NCBI GenBank assembly: GCA_023150845.1 | Contig: JAKLKD010000030.1 | Span: 1-39,669 of the forward strand | Direction of reading: 5' to 3' | Origin: Myxococcota bacterium | GTDB taxonomy: Bacteria > Myxococcota_A > UBA796 > CAJQPC01 | Length of the DNA: 39,669 nt | In this document: positions 1 to 7,552 of the stretch, piece by piece | Layout: each line of letters begins with the position of its first letter | Position numbering within the stretch: position 1 is the first letter of the stretch | The notes under the pieces: generated by a model | Told to the model about the DNA's origin: nothing | Databases searched by the model: none | Seen by the model: only the letters and a program-made list of their open reading frames with translations | Translations under genes and position numbers: made by a program

Positions 1-2
1 CC

Positions 3-230
3 GAGGCCGTCGCGGAGCTCTCGGCACGGGTAGACACCGAGGTCGCGGCCCAGGCGAAGCGGGCGCGGGCCGCCGCAACGGACGGGCGGCGGCGAGACGC
101 GCGCATCCGAGAGATCGAGGCTCAGTTGTTGCGGGTGACGACGCTCTTGGGGACGCTGGAGCAGCGGCTCGTGGCGATGGAGCAGGCGATCGTCGTGGCG
201 ACGGCGCGGCTCGGAGGGCCGCGACGGTGA
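3..230 (+). CDS. C-terminal fragment of a coiled-coil protein
   Basis: An open frame enters from the left edge and stops at TGA 228-230, giving 75 residues without a start. The piece is rich in Ala, Arg, Glu and Leu with a heptad-like spacing of Leu/Val (LLRVTTLLGTLEQRLVAMEQ), so it is probably a coiled coil. Codon third positions are GC-rich like the confident genes. No catalytic motif is visible. It could be the C-terminus of a structural or transposase-associated coiled-coil protein; I do not recognise the family. What follows is non-coding and repetitive. Confidence 0.55.
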   Translation, partial: EAVAELSARVDTEVAAQAKRARAAATDGRRRDARIREIEAQLLRVTTLLGTLEQRLVAMEQAIVVATARLGGPRR

Positions 231-240
231 GAGGTTGGCG

Positions 241-490
241 GGGTGGCGCGTTTCCAGGCCATCAGAGTTTGCTGGTCTGGTAATATCGGGCGCCCAGGCG
301 AGATCGGCCCTCTCGGGGTCGTGAAGGCCGATTTTTGCGGTGTCGCGCGTTTCCAAGACGGTCGGACCTCGCTGGTCTGTCAAATCTCAGAGTTGTGACA
401 AGATCGGCCCTCTTGGGGTCGTGAAGGCCGATTTTTGCGGTGTCGCGCGTTTCCAAGGTCGTCAGACCTCGCTGGTCTGTCAAATCTGGA
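241..490. repeat. 100-bp tandem repeat, two copies plus a partial third
   Basis: Copies begin at 301 and 401 and match for about 88 bases with few changes; a degenerate partial copy of the same right-hand part is visible at about 245-280 (gcgcgtttcca.../gctggtctg). Each full unit carries a short inverted pair, atcggcc near its start and ggccgat about 20 bases later, able to form a hairpin. No protein is supported on either strand. The origin is unknown; it could be a decayed intergenic repeat family. Confidence 0.8.
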
Positions 491-519
491 GTGCTTGGGC
501 TGGGTTTGTGAAAGGGCGC

Positions 520-582
520 ATAACCTTGTTGAGCTGAGCGGTGGAGGCGTCCTCGTTCAGATCGCCTAATACACAAGGTTAT
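520..582. repeat. AT-rich 10-bp perfect inverted repeat
   Basis: ATAACCTTGT at 520-529 is the exact reverse complement of ACAAGGTTAT at 573-582, with a 43-base loop between. It stands out as an AT-rich island in GC-rich surroundings. It could be a hairpin or the boundary of a lost insertion. No gene lies within it. Confidence 0.5.
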
Positions 583-663
583 ACATAGCGAATCGGCGGA
601 TCTTGTCGCGTCGGAGATCGTCCAGCGAGACCGCGCCCGCGCCAAGACTCCCGGGCCTCGTTC

Positions 664-811
664 TTGACCAAGGCCGCTTGGTCAGCTTGACCAAGGGTAG
701 CGCTTCGGGCTGGTCAGCGTTGACCAAGGGCCTGGTCAGCTTGACCAACGGGCTGGTCAGCGTTGACCAAGGGCCTGGTCAGCTTGACCACGGGCCTGGT
801 CAACGCTGACC
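664..811. promoter_or_regulatory. Phased array of GGTCA-N3/4-TGACC palindromes
   Basis: Six palindromes start at 680, 712, 734, 755, 777 and 798. Three have a 3-base centre (GGTCAGCTTGACC) and three a 4-base centre (GGTCAGCGTTGACC type). The last five start 22, 21, 22 and 21 bases apart, i.e. about two DNA helical turns, so all would face the same side of the helix. An additional TTGACCAAG half-site is at 664. The 3-base-centre form contains GGT-N7-ACC, the core known for NorR sites upstream of NO-responsive sigma-54 genes. Assignment to NorR is inference; the nearest sigma-54-type promoter is about 0.95 kb downstream, which is far for such a site. Confidence 0.6.
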
Positions 812-1755
812 AGGCCGATTCTGCCAAGAAACGACTTAGAAGAGGTGACGCACCGGCGACGCGCTTGTCGCGGCGAGGGGATCCGGGTTGGCAGAGTGGA
901 GCGCCGGGGATGCGGCGCCGACGACAAGCCTACGAACACAAGACGGCTCAGGGCAGCGCCGCGGAGGGGGGCGGCCTGTACTGTGTCGCGTTCGACCGCA
1001 GCACGCCCTCGTGTGCCCTCGACGATCTCTGGCTCCAGCTCGGATCGGGCGACCGCATCCGCGAACCCGACGGCTGACCGAGCCCTCAATAGGCCGAGGC
1101 TCGTGCCGCTTGAGCGCGCCGAGGAGAGGCCGCTGGCCCACTGGCGCTCGGGTGTCGCCGTACGCTCCCTCGACAAGCCCTCGGGGGACACGAACGAGGC
1201 GCGATGACGAGGCGCGTGTCGACGGGCCGCGCAGATGCGACGCCATGCGGCCCAGGTCACCAACAAAACCCCCGTGGAAGTCGAAAAATCGCATGTTTCT
1301 CACGTCCGAGGCGCTTCCGACTCGCTTCCACGGAGCTTCCGAGCCACCTCCACGCGCTTCCGCGACGTATCTTACGGTTTCCACGCTCCGATACGTCTCA
1401 GAATTACAACTTCCACGGCGACTCTGCACCTCGGCGCCTTCAGAATTACAACTTCCGAAGAGTCATCTCTGCGCGCCTCAGCGCGTTCCACACGAGAGAC
1501 GCGATGGCAGGCCGCAGAGGGTGGAGGCGCGGTCACTCAGGAGGCCCCTCGGGCTACGCGGGCGAGACGCGCGGATGAGCCGTCCTCCGCACAGTCCTGA
1601 TCGCGCAGGGGCTCAACGATACGCGCGGTATAGCCCCCGCCGAACGCCCGTCCCCTCCTCATCAACGCCCCCTGGCTCGCCGGGCACAACCAGCCACCCG
1701 CCTTCGTCACGAGCTGGGTCCGTCTCGATAACCAACGCCGGTCACGCCTAAGCGA
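812..1755. other. Non-coding stretch, no supported gene
   Basis: Overlapping frames exist on both strands, but their translations are Arg/Pro/Ser-rich low-complexity sequence with no recognisable domain, and none has a good ribosome binding site. The visible structure is a 16-bp direct repeat CAGAATTACAACTTCC at 1399-1414 and 1441-1456 (AT-rich in a GC-rich context) and an iterated CTTCC(G/A)C motif between about 1313 and 1390. This could be degenerate repeats or an old decayed gene. Confidence 0.6.
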
Positions 1756-1771
1756 TGGCACGCTTCTTGCT
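1756..1771 (+). promoter_or_regulatory. Sigma-54-type -24/-12 promoter
   Basis: TGGCACGCTTCTTGCT matches the sigma-54 consensus TGGCACG-N4-TTGCW at every fixed position, with the invariant GG and GC separated by exactly ten bases. The predicted transcript start is near 1782, leaving a leader of about 27 bases before the GTG of the RIC gene. Sigma-54 plus NorR control of a RIC-family gene is known (norA of Ralstonia eutropha), so the function fits. No sigma-54 activator gene is in the window. Confidence 0.85.
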
Positions 1772-1790
1772 TAACTGAACGCATCAACTC

Positions 1791-1810
1791 AACAGACATG
1801 GAGGTCCAGT
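1791..1810. promoter_or_regulatory. Possible operator at the RIC start codon
   Basis: The left half AACAGACAT is a perfect match to the half-site deduced from the norC, nirK, porin and nap upstream regions; the right half (AGGTCCAGT) matches at 5 of 9 positions. It overlaps the ribosome binding site and the GTG start and lies just after the predicted sigma-54 transcript start. A regulator bound here would block elongation or translation. It is weaker than the norC and porin copies. Confidence 0.3.
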
Positions 1811-2489
1811 GACTTCAACTTCTCTCAGCGTCGGTGAGCTCGTCACCGCCCATCCCCGCGCCGTCGCCGTGCTTCAGCGTCGGCAGATCGACTTCTGCTG
1901 CGGCGGAGCGCGACCTCTGGCTGAGGCCTGCGCTGCGCGGGGCATCGACCCGCAGGCGCTTCTGGAGGAGGTCCACGCCGAAGAGGTCCGCTGGCGCGCG
2001 GACGCCGTGCGCTGGGACGAGCGCCCTCTGCCCGAGCTGATCGACCACATCCTCACCCGCTACCACGAGCCGCTGATCACCGAGCTGCCGCGGATCTTGG
2101 CGATGGCGCATCGTGTGCAGCAGGTCCATGGCGACAAAGACCCCCGAATCGCTGAGCTGGTGGCCCGGGTCATCGCGCTCAAGGATGACCTGCTGCCCCA
2201 CATGCAGAAGGAGGAGCTGGTGTTGTTCCCGCTCATTCGTGGGGGCCGTGGCATGTTGGCGGGTGGGCCGATCACCGTGATGCACGTCGAGCATGAGGAG
2301 GTCGGGGCGCTCCTGCGCCAGATCCGCGCGCTCACCGATGACTTCACCGCCCCAGACGGCGCCTGTGGCACCTGGCGCGCCTTGTGGCAGGGCCTCGCAG
2401 ATCTGGAGGCCGACCTGCACGAGCACATCCACCTGGAGAACAACATCTTGTTCCCCAAGGCGCTGCACGACGGGGCTGAAGCCGCCTGA
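1809..2489 (+). CDS. ric: RIC-family (ScdA/YtfE) di-iron Fe-S cluster repair protein
   Basis: 226 residues. Residues about 6-60 form the ScdA_N (DUF542) domain with the diagnostic IDFCCGG motif (Cys30-Cys31). Residues about 75-220 are a hemerythrin-like four-helix domain with candidate iron ligands His80, His86, His131 with Glu135 (HMQKEE), His159/His162 and His204/His208 with Glu210 (LHEHIHLENNILFP). The length is typical of the family. Known RIC proteins restore Fe-S clusters damaged by NO or peroxide in the cytoplasm. The start is GTG, chosen because GGAGG ends four bases before it and because the family begins about eight residues before the conserved GELV. It is first in a + strand cluster with other hemerythrin and radical SAM genes, behind a sigma-54-type promoter. 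Confidence 0.92.
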   Translation: MTSTSLSVGELVTAHPRAVAVLQRRQIDFCCGGARPLAEACAARGIDPQALLEEVHAEEVRWRADAVRWDERPLPELIDHILTRYHEPLITELPRILAMAHRVQQVHGDKDPRIAELVARVIALKDDLLPHMQKEELVLFPLIRGGRGMLAGGPITVMHVEHEEVGALLRQIRALTDDFTAPDGACGTWRALWQGLADLEADLHEHIHLENNILFPKALHDGAEAA

Positions 2490-2511
2490 TCTGCCGCCCT
2501 CGGAGGCCATG

Positions 2512-3024
2512 ATGCGACCGCGCCTGCTCCCAACCCCCGCGGCGGCGCCCTCGCCGCTGCAAGCGCTCTTGGACTGCCACGAGCGAATCCGGCGGTTCTG
2601 CGGCGGGATGTTGCTCCTCTGTGAGCAGCCCGATCCCGACGACCCCCGCGTCGTGAACACCGCCGAGCGCGTCGCCCGCTACCTGCGCGTGGGCCTGCCG
2701 CTTCACGCCCAAGACGAGGATGAGTCGGTCACGCCGCGCCTCATGGCCTTGGCGCTGCCGGACGAGGTGCTCGCCGCCTTGGCCGTCCAACAAGACGAGC
2801 ACGTCACCATCGAGGCCCTTCGGTGTGAGGTGGTCCTGGGCCTGGAGCGGGTGGTCACACACCACACCGCGCTCCCGGTCGTCTCAATGGGCCACCTCAC
2901 GCCCCTTCTTCTGTCGCACATCGACGCTGAGGAGCGCCTGATCTTCCCCCACATCCCGCGCCTGCCTCAAGACGAGCAGCAGGCCATTCTGCGAGAGCTC
3001 CTCGCCCGGCGTCAGAGCCCCTGA
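2512..3024 (+). CDS. Hemerythrin-like domain protein
   Basis: 170 residues, all one hemerythrin-like helical domain. Candidate metal ligands are in LDCHERIRRFC near the N-terminus, PLHAQDEDESVTPRL, QQDEHVTIEALR, and LLSHIDAEERLIFPHI near the C-terminus, which follow the H-xxx-E and HxxxE..FP patterns of the family. GGAGG at 2502-2506 sits five bases before the second of two adjacent ATGs, so I chose 2512 over 2509. It lies 22 bases after the RIC gene and is probably cotranscribed. The cysteines and the lack of an ScdA_N domain separate it from RIC. Its substrate is unknown: it could bind O2 or NO, or hold iron for RIC-type repair. Confidence 0.8.
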   Translation: MRPRLLPTPAAAPSPLQALLDCHERIRRFCGGMLLLCEQPDPDDPRVVNTAERVARYLRVGLPLHAQDEDESVTPRLMALALPDEVLAALAVQQDEHVTIEALRCEVVLGLERVVTHHTALPVVSMGHLTPLLLSHIDAEERLIFPHIPRLPQDEQQAILRELLARRQSP

Positions 3025-3109
3025 GCCCTCCGTTGCCTGTGTCATACCGCCCGGTCCTGTGTGGCAAAACCCACGATCGGGATCGGGCGGATCCCACGAG
3101 GAGAGGTGA

Positions 3110-4135
3110 ATGAAGACGTCCACTCTGCTCCGGTTCGGCCACGTCGCGACCCGTTACCACCTCACGGGCCAGCGCGCGCCGCTGAACACGATGATCGCCC
3201 TGACCGACCAATGCAACGCCCGCTGCGCCTACTGTGACATCCCGGCGCGGGGGCGGCCCGGCTTAGAGAGCAAGGCGCTTCTGCGTCTCATTGATGAGCT
3301 GGCCGAGGCGGGCTGCGCTCGGCTCGGCTTCTGGGGCGGCGAGCCGTTGTTGCGCCCGGATCTCGGCGCCTTGATTGATCACGCCCACGCCCTGGGCCTC
3401 TGGACGAGCCTCGACACCAACGGCTACCTCTTCCCCAAGCGGGCCCAGGAGCTACACAACCTGGACCACGTCGTTTTTTCGCTGGACGGATTCCGCACAA
3501 ACCATGAGCTGAACCGTGAGGCGGGCGCCTATGACAAGGTGATGGCGGCGATTCATCGCGCGGCTGAGATGAAGAAGCCGTTCTGGACGCTCACCGTGCT
3601 CACCCGGCACAATCTGGGCGACATCGGGATGATCTTGGATCTCGCTGAGGCGACCGGCGGTCGGGCGGCGTTTCAGGTGCTTCATCACCCGCCGGGCGTG
3701 GCCTCGACGGAGGCGGGCTCCTTGGCGCCAGAGCCCGAGGCCCTGCGTGACGCTCTGCGGGCGCTCCTCGCGGCCAAAGAGGCCGGGCGCCCCGTCGCTG
3801 TGAGCCGAGGCACCCTCCACCACCTCATCACCTGGCCCGATTACAGCCAGCGCTGCTCCTACACCCCGAGTCGGCCCCGCTGCTTGGCTGGGGAGCTGTG
3901 GGTGAACATCGACCCCGAGGGCCAGCTCTTCGCCTGCTCGTTGTGGCCCGATCACAAGAGCCCGCCGAACGCCGTCACCGAGGGCTTCGCCGCCGCGTTT
4001 GAGCGCCTCACCGCCCCGCCCTGCCGAGCCTGCCTCGCGACCTGCTTCACCGAGGTCCAAGGCTTGTTCTCCTTACAACCCGCCGCCCTCAAAGAGGCCC
4101 TGGTGAACCTCCTCCCCCAACGGAGCGCGCCATGA
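3110..4135 (+). CDS. Radical SAM enzyme with C-terminal Cys-rich (SPASM/Twitch-like) region
   Basis: 341 residues. The radical SAM cluster motif is CNARCAYC (Cys35, Cys39, Cys42), followed by GFWGGEPLLRPDL (the GGEP SAM-binding motif) and SLDTNGYL/VVFSLDG strands of the partial TIM barrel. The C-terminal part has six further cysteines (249, 258, 276, 305, 308, 312), arranged C..C...C...CxxCxxxC, as in auxiliary-cluster SPASM or Twitch domains. This resembles PqqE/NirJ-type enzymes that modify peptides or tetrapyrroles, but no heme d1 genes are present and the nitrite reductase here is copper-type. AGGAGAG precedes the ATG. The stop overlaps the start of the next gene in ATGA, so the two radical SAM proteins are probably translationally coupled. 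Confidence 0.85.
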   Translation: MKTSTLLRFGHVATRYHLTGQRAPLNTMIALTDQCNARCAYCDIPARGRPGLESKALLRLIDELAEAGCARLGFWGGEPLLRPDLGALIDHAHALGLWTSLDTNGYLFPKRAQELHNLDHVVFSLDGFRTNHELNREAGAYDKVMAAIHRAAEMKKPFWTLTVLTRHNLGDIGMILDLAEATGGRAAFQVLHHPPGVASTEAGSLAPEPEALRDALRALLAAKEAGRPVAVSRGTLHHLITWPDYSQRCSYTPSRPRCLAGELWVNIDPEGQLFACSLWPDHKSPPNAVTEGFAAAFERLTAPPCRACLATCFTEVQGLFSLQPAALKEALVNLLPQRSAP

Positions 4136-5958
4136 ACACCCCCAGCGCCGTCACGATGACCCCCGCCGAGCTGGCCGCTCTCGCCGAGCACATCTTAGGC
4201 ACCCACCACGCGCTCCTGCACCGGGAGCTTCCTCGGCTCGACGCCGCGCTCAGCGCCGCGCCGCGCTCGCTCCGCGCGCCGTTTGGCCACCTCAAGTCGC
4301 TCCTTGATGATCACCTGATGAAAGAGGAGCGCATCCTGTTCCCGGCGATCTTCGCGCTCTGTGGCGGCGAGGGCGCGGCTGGCTGCGGGCTCTTTGGCCC
4401 CATTCAGCAGATGCAGCACGAGCACGAGCAGATCCGCCTGCTGGAGACGGCGCTGCGCGAGGCCGCGAGAGACGCGGGGCCTCTGGAGGTCGATCTCTTG
4501 GCGCTGCTCGACGACCTGAGCGTTCACGCGGAGACCGAGGACACGCTGCTGTTCCCGGCGGCGGTGGCTCTGGAGCGCGCGGCGCTGGGGGGTGACGACG
4601 AGGAGGCGCCTGCGCCGACGATGCCCGACGGCGACGAGCTGGTGCGTGAGACGCGCGGCGCCTGCTCCACCTGCCTTGAGGACGTGCCCGCGGCGGTGAT
4701 GATCCGACACGGTGAGGCCCTCCTCGTCAAACGATGCCCTGAGCACGGCGAGACCACCCAGCTCCTCAGCCGTCACGGCGCGGAGTGGGCCGAGCTCGAC
4801 CGCTTCTTCTTTCAGGTGAACGGCGACACCCGCCCCCAGCGCGACTACATCGTGCGAATGACCGAGCGGTGCAACCTCGCCTGCCCGATCTGTCTCGCCA
4901 AGGCGAACACCCAGGACACGCCCGATCTCCCGCTGAGCGGCCTGGAGGAGCTCCTGAGCGCGCGCCGGGGCCTCAAGATCGACCTCATGGCCGCCGAGCC
5001 CACCTTACGCGAGGATCTCCTCGACTGGGTGCGCCGGGTGAAGGCCGCCGGGCACACCGCGGCGCTGCACACAAACGGCCTCAAGCTCGCCAGCCGCTCC
5101 TTTGTTCGTGCGCTCAAAGAGGCCGGGGTGAGCGAGGTGTTCTTACAGTTTGACGGCCTGAATGAGCAGGCGAACGTCACGCTTCGGGGGCGACCCTTGC
5201 TCAAGGCGCGGCTGGCGGCGCTCAAGAACCTGCGTGAGATCGGCGTGGCCGTGAGCCTCATCGTCGTGATCGGCAAAGATATCAACGAGGAGCAGGTCGG
5301 CGAGACCTTACGTTTTGCCCTCCAGCCCGAGAACAGCCACATCCGAGAGGTCTTTTATCTGGGCCTGCGGTCCTTGGGCAGCGCGCGGGCGTCGGGGGAC
5401 TTCGCAGGGCAGGCGCTCATGCCCGATGAGGTGCTCGACCTGCTCTGCGCCCAGGAGCCCGCCGTGCGGCGCCAAGATGTGCGTGACTTCAACAAGATCT
5501 ACTTCACGATGCTCTCGGCGATGCGGGTGAGAAAGTGTCTGTATGTGCAGCACTACCTGCTCAGCCGCGACGGAAAAGGCGGATACAAGCCGATCTCCGA
5601 GGCCCTGGACCTCTCCCGCCTCGCCGCCGCCTGTGATCGTTACGCCGATCGTGCGCAGTCTTCGCCTCACCTCGCCCGGGCCGCGCTCATCCCGTCGTTT
5701 ATTCGCCAAGGTCTACGCCCCCAGGCTTTGCCCCTGGCCCCGGATCTGCTGCGGCTGGAGAGCCTCTTCGCCCGCGGCTTCAACTTGGATGAGGTGCCGA
5801 GCCGCTTCTTGTTGCTCGGCTTCATCACGGCCTGCGACCCTGACAACTACGATCAGATGGTCTCGGCGGGCTGCGGAAAGGGGGAGCTCTCCGCCGATGG
5901 GGGCTTCGTGGAGTCGGGCGCGGACGCGAACGTCGCCCGTGAGCGCCGCTTCGTTTAG
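4132..5958 (+). CDS. Hemerythrin domain fused to a radical SAM enzyme (tetraether-synthase-like architecture)
   Basis: 608 residues. Residues about 10-150 are a hemerythrin-like bundle: His25/His26, His61 with Glu65 (DDHLMKEERILFP), His96/His98 (QHEHEQ), His132 with Glu136 (HAETEDTLLFP). After an acidic linker, a small Cys motif follows: Cys178-Cys181, then Cys202-PEHG (residues 172-210), the layout that precedes the barrel in MJ0619/Tes-like radical SAM proteins. The radical SAM motif is CNLACPIC (247, 251, 254). Later strands include LHTNGLKLA and VFLQFDG. The C-terminal 200 residues are less familiar. Overlap ATGA with the upstream radical SAM gene. The reaction is unknown; lipid or cofactor modification gated by a di-iron O2/NO sensor is conjecture. 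Confidence 0.8.
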   Translation: MNTPSAVTMTPAELAALAEHILGTHHALLHRELPRLDAALSAAPRSLRAPFGHLKSLLDDHLMKEERILFPAIFALCGGEGAAGCGLFGPIQQMQHEHEQIRLLETALREAARDAGPLEVDLLALLDDLSVHAETEDTLLFPAAVALERAALGGDDEEAPAPTMPDGDELVRETRGACSTCLEDVPAAVMIRHGEALLVKRCPEHGETTQLLSRHGAEWAELDRFFFQVNGDTRPQRDYIVRMTERCNLACPICLAKANTQDTPDLPLSGLEELLSARRGLKIDLMAAEPTLREDLLDWVRRVKAAGHTAALHTNGLKLASRSFVRALKEAGVSEVFLQFDGLNEQANVTLRGRPLLKARLAALKNLREIGVAVSLIVVIGKDINEEQVGETLRFALQPENSHIREVFYLGLRSLGSARASGDFAGQALMPDEVLDLLCAQEPAVRRQDVRDFNKIYFTMLSAMRVRKCLYVQHYLLSRDGKGGYKPISEALDLSRLAAACDRYADRAQSSPHLARAALIPSFIRQGLRPQALPLAPDLLRLESLFARGFNLDEVPSRFLLLGFITACDPDNYDQMVSAGCGKGELSADGGFVESGADANVARERRFV

Positions 5959-6317
5959 AGCCCGGCGCGGGCCTCGGGGGCGATGTGCTCCGGGCTCCAC
6001 GGCGGGTCGAACACGACCTCCACCTGGGGCGTGAAGCCGACCGACACGATGGCCTCTTTGACGTCTTCGTAGAGATCAAACGCCGCCGGGCAGCCTTCAG
6101 TGGTGAAGGTCATCTGCACCACCGCGACCGCGTCCCGAAGCGTGACGGCGCGGATGAGGCCCATGCTCACGATGTCGAGGCCCACCTCGGGGTCGATGAC
6201 GTCGCGCAACTTGTCCAGAAGCGCGCCCTCGGCGCCAGCGAGGGCGTAGATCGCCGGGGACGGCGGCGGGGCGAGGAGCGCGCTGAGGCGCTCGGAGAGT
6301 TTGTGTACGAGGGTCAT
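5955..6317 (-). CDS. DUF59/MIP18-family Fe-S cluster assembly factor
   Basis: 120 residues. Residues about 30-110 show the family pattern LRDVIDPEVGLDIVSMGLI...VVQMTFTTEGCPA, including the conserved DPE and the reactive-type Cys in TEGCPA. Family members (PaaD, SufT, MIP18) aid Fe-S cluster maturation in the cytoplasm. The start at 6317 overlaps the stop of the upstream membrane-protein gene by four bases (ATGA). Its own stop overlaps the convergent stop of the hemerythrin/radical SAM gene. With RIC across the convergent boundary, it suggests an Fe-S repair theme; that link is inference. Confidence 0.85.
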   Translation of the reverse strand: MTLVHKLSERLSALLAPPPSPAIYALAGAEGALLDKLRDVIDPEVGLDIVSMGLIRAVTLRDAVAVVQMTFTTEGCPAAFDLYEDVKEAIVSVGFTPQVEVVFDPPWSPEHIAPEARAGL

Positions 6318-7552
6318 GTGGCCTCCAGACCGGGCAGCGCCCGGCGTTTGACGACAGCGAGCCAGCCCCGAGCGGCCGCCCGCGTGAGCAGGACGATGTG
6401 CAGCGCCGCGCCGAGCAGCCCCAGGACCGCGCCGATCCGCCCCACGGCGACCGGCGCGCCGAGAAGCACGAGGCTCACCCCGAGGCCCGCGAGCATCGAG
6501 AGCGCCATCGACAGCCTCGGCAGGCGCTCCCCGGTGAGGGCCTTCGCCGTCGGGGCGCGCTGAAGCTGGCCGACGAACAGATGAACCTCCAGCAAGAACG
6601 GGAGGATCTTGAGCGCCACCCCCCGCAAGAACGGCAGCGCCCATAGGCCCAAGGCGAGGGCGACGGCCTCAGGGCGCGGCCCCCAGCCTAGGCTCACCAC
6701 CGCGAGGCCGATGAGCGCGACGAGGCCCAGCGCGGCGCCCCAGACGCCTGGATCGACGCCGCGCCGCGCTCTGCGGCTCAGCGAGAGCAGCAGCGTGAGC
6801 GCCGCGAGGGCCGCGCCGATGGCCCAGACCGCCGGGACGCCCAGGGCGAGCCCGACAAACCAGGCGGTGGCCGCGAGGGCCCAAGGCCAGGGGCGAGGCT
6901 CGGCGGAGAGGCTAAACATCGGCAGCAAGAGCCCGCCGAGGCCGAGCATCCAGCCGCCCACCCAGCCCAACAGCAGGAGCGCGGCGTGGTGCGCGATGCC
7001 CACCATCGGGGGCAACACGAACCAGAACCCCGCCCGCCCGCTGTACAGGAGCGCGCCCAACGTGAGGCCAGCGAGGCCCGAGAGCTCCGCGAACAAGAGC
7101 CACAGCCGGGTCACCCGGCGCCCCTTCGCCCGGGAGAGCGCCCAGAGCACCCCGACGGCGCGGAGGCAGAGGCCAAAGATCAGCCCGGCGCCGCCGACCG
7201 CGCCGAGCACGCCGAGGGCCTGGGGCCAGCCGAGGCCGAGCATCAACCCCGCGCCGCCGCCGAGGATCAAGGCGTCACAGACGGCGGCGAGGCGGGTCCA
7301 GCCCGGCGGCGGCGTTTGTGCGGTCACCACGGGCACAAGCTGCCAGCCCAAGCCGACGATGGCCATCATCAGCGTGCCGACGGTGATCAGGTGGACCGCG
7401 ACCAAGAGCCCGCTCCGCCCGTACCACGCCGCGCCGTCGAGCACGCCGGGCCAGGCCAAGAGCAGCCATGCGAGGGGCTCGGCGACGAGCGCGACGGCGA
7501 CGGGCGGGATCACCACCCTCGGCGGGATGAGGGTCTGGGGGTCAGGGCGCAT
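6314..7552 (-). CDS. Polytopic membrane protein, NnrS/haem-copper-like
   Basis: 412 residues with about 11-12 predicted membrane helices. Histidines lie within helices: AVHLITVGTLMMAIVG, GIAHHAALLLLGW, LEVHLFVG and ALHIVLL, a distribution reminiscent of NnrS or haem-copper oxidase subunit I relatives that are common in denitrification clusters. I cannot confirm haem or metal ligands without alignment. The ATG at 7552 (MRPDPQ) is preferred because it overlaps the end of the upstream DUF2249 gene by 11 bases; an ORF extension upstream to 7615 is unlikely. It is flanked by DUF59 and DUF2249 genes in one compact operon. Confidence 0.7.
   Translation of the reverse strand: MRPDPQTLIPPRVVIPPVAVALVAEPLAWLLLAWPGVLDGAAWYGRSGLLVAVHLITVGTLMMAIVGLGWQLVPVVTAQTPPPGWTRLAAVCDALILGGGAGLMLGLGWPQALGVLGAVGGAGLIFGLCLRAVGVLWALSRAKGRRVTRLWLLFAELSGLAGLTLGALLYSGRAGFWFVLPPMVGIAHHAALLLLGWVGGWMLGLGGLLLPMFSLSAEPRPWPWALAATAWFVGLALGVPAVWAIGAALAALTLLLSLSRRARRGVDPGVWGAALGLVALIGLAVVSLGWGPRPEAVALALGLWALPFLRGVALKILPFLLEVHLFVGQLQRAPTAKALTGERLPRLSMALSMLAGLGVSLVLLGAPVAVGRIGAVLGLLGAALHIVLLTRAAARGWLAVVKRRALPGLEAT

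Noticed and set aside
513-530. dif/XerCD-like site around GGGCGCATAACC
   Set aside because: One arm resembles the XerC half but the second arm does not match; no recombinase nearby.
603-809. Small protein with seven-residue repeats
   Set aside because: The repeat step alternates 21 and 22 bases, so it does not keep one reading frame; the apparent peptide repeat is a by-product of the DNA palindromes.
664-811. CRISPR-like regular repeats
   Set aside because: The spacers would be only 7-9 bases, units are palindromic and only 13-14 bases, and no cas genes are present; a regulator-site array fits better.
888-1751. 287-residue + strand reading frame
   Set aside because: Arg/Pro/Ser-rich low complexity, no domain, overlapping frames on both strands and a direct repeat inside.
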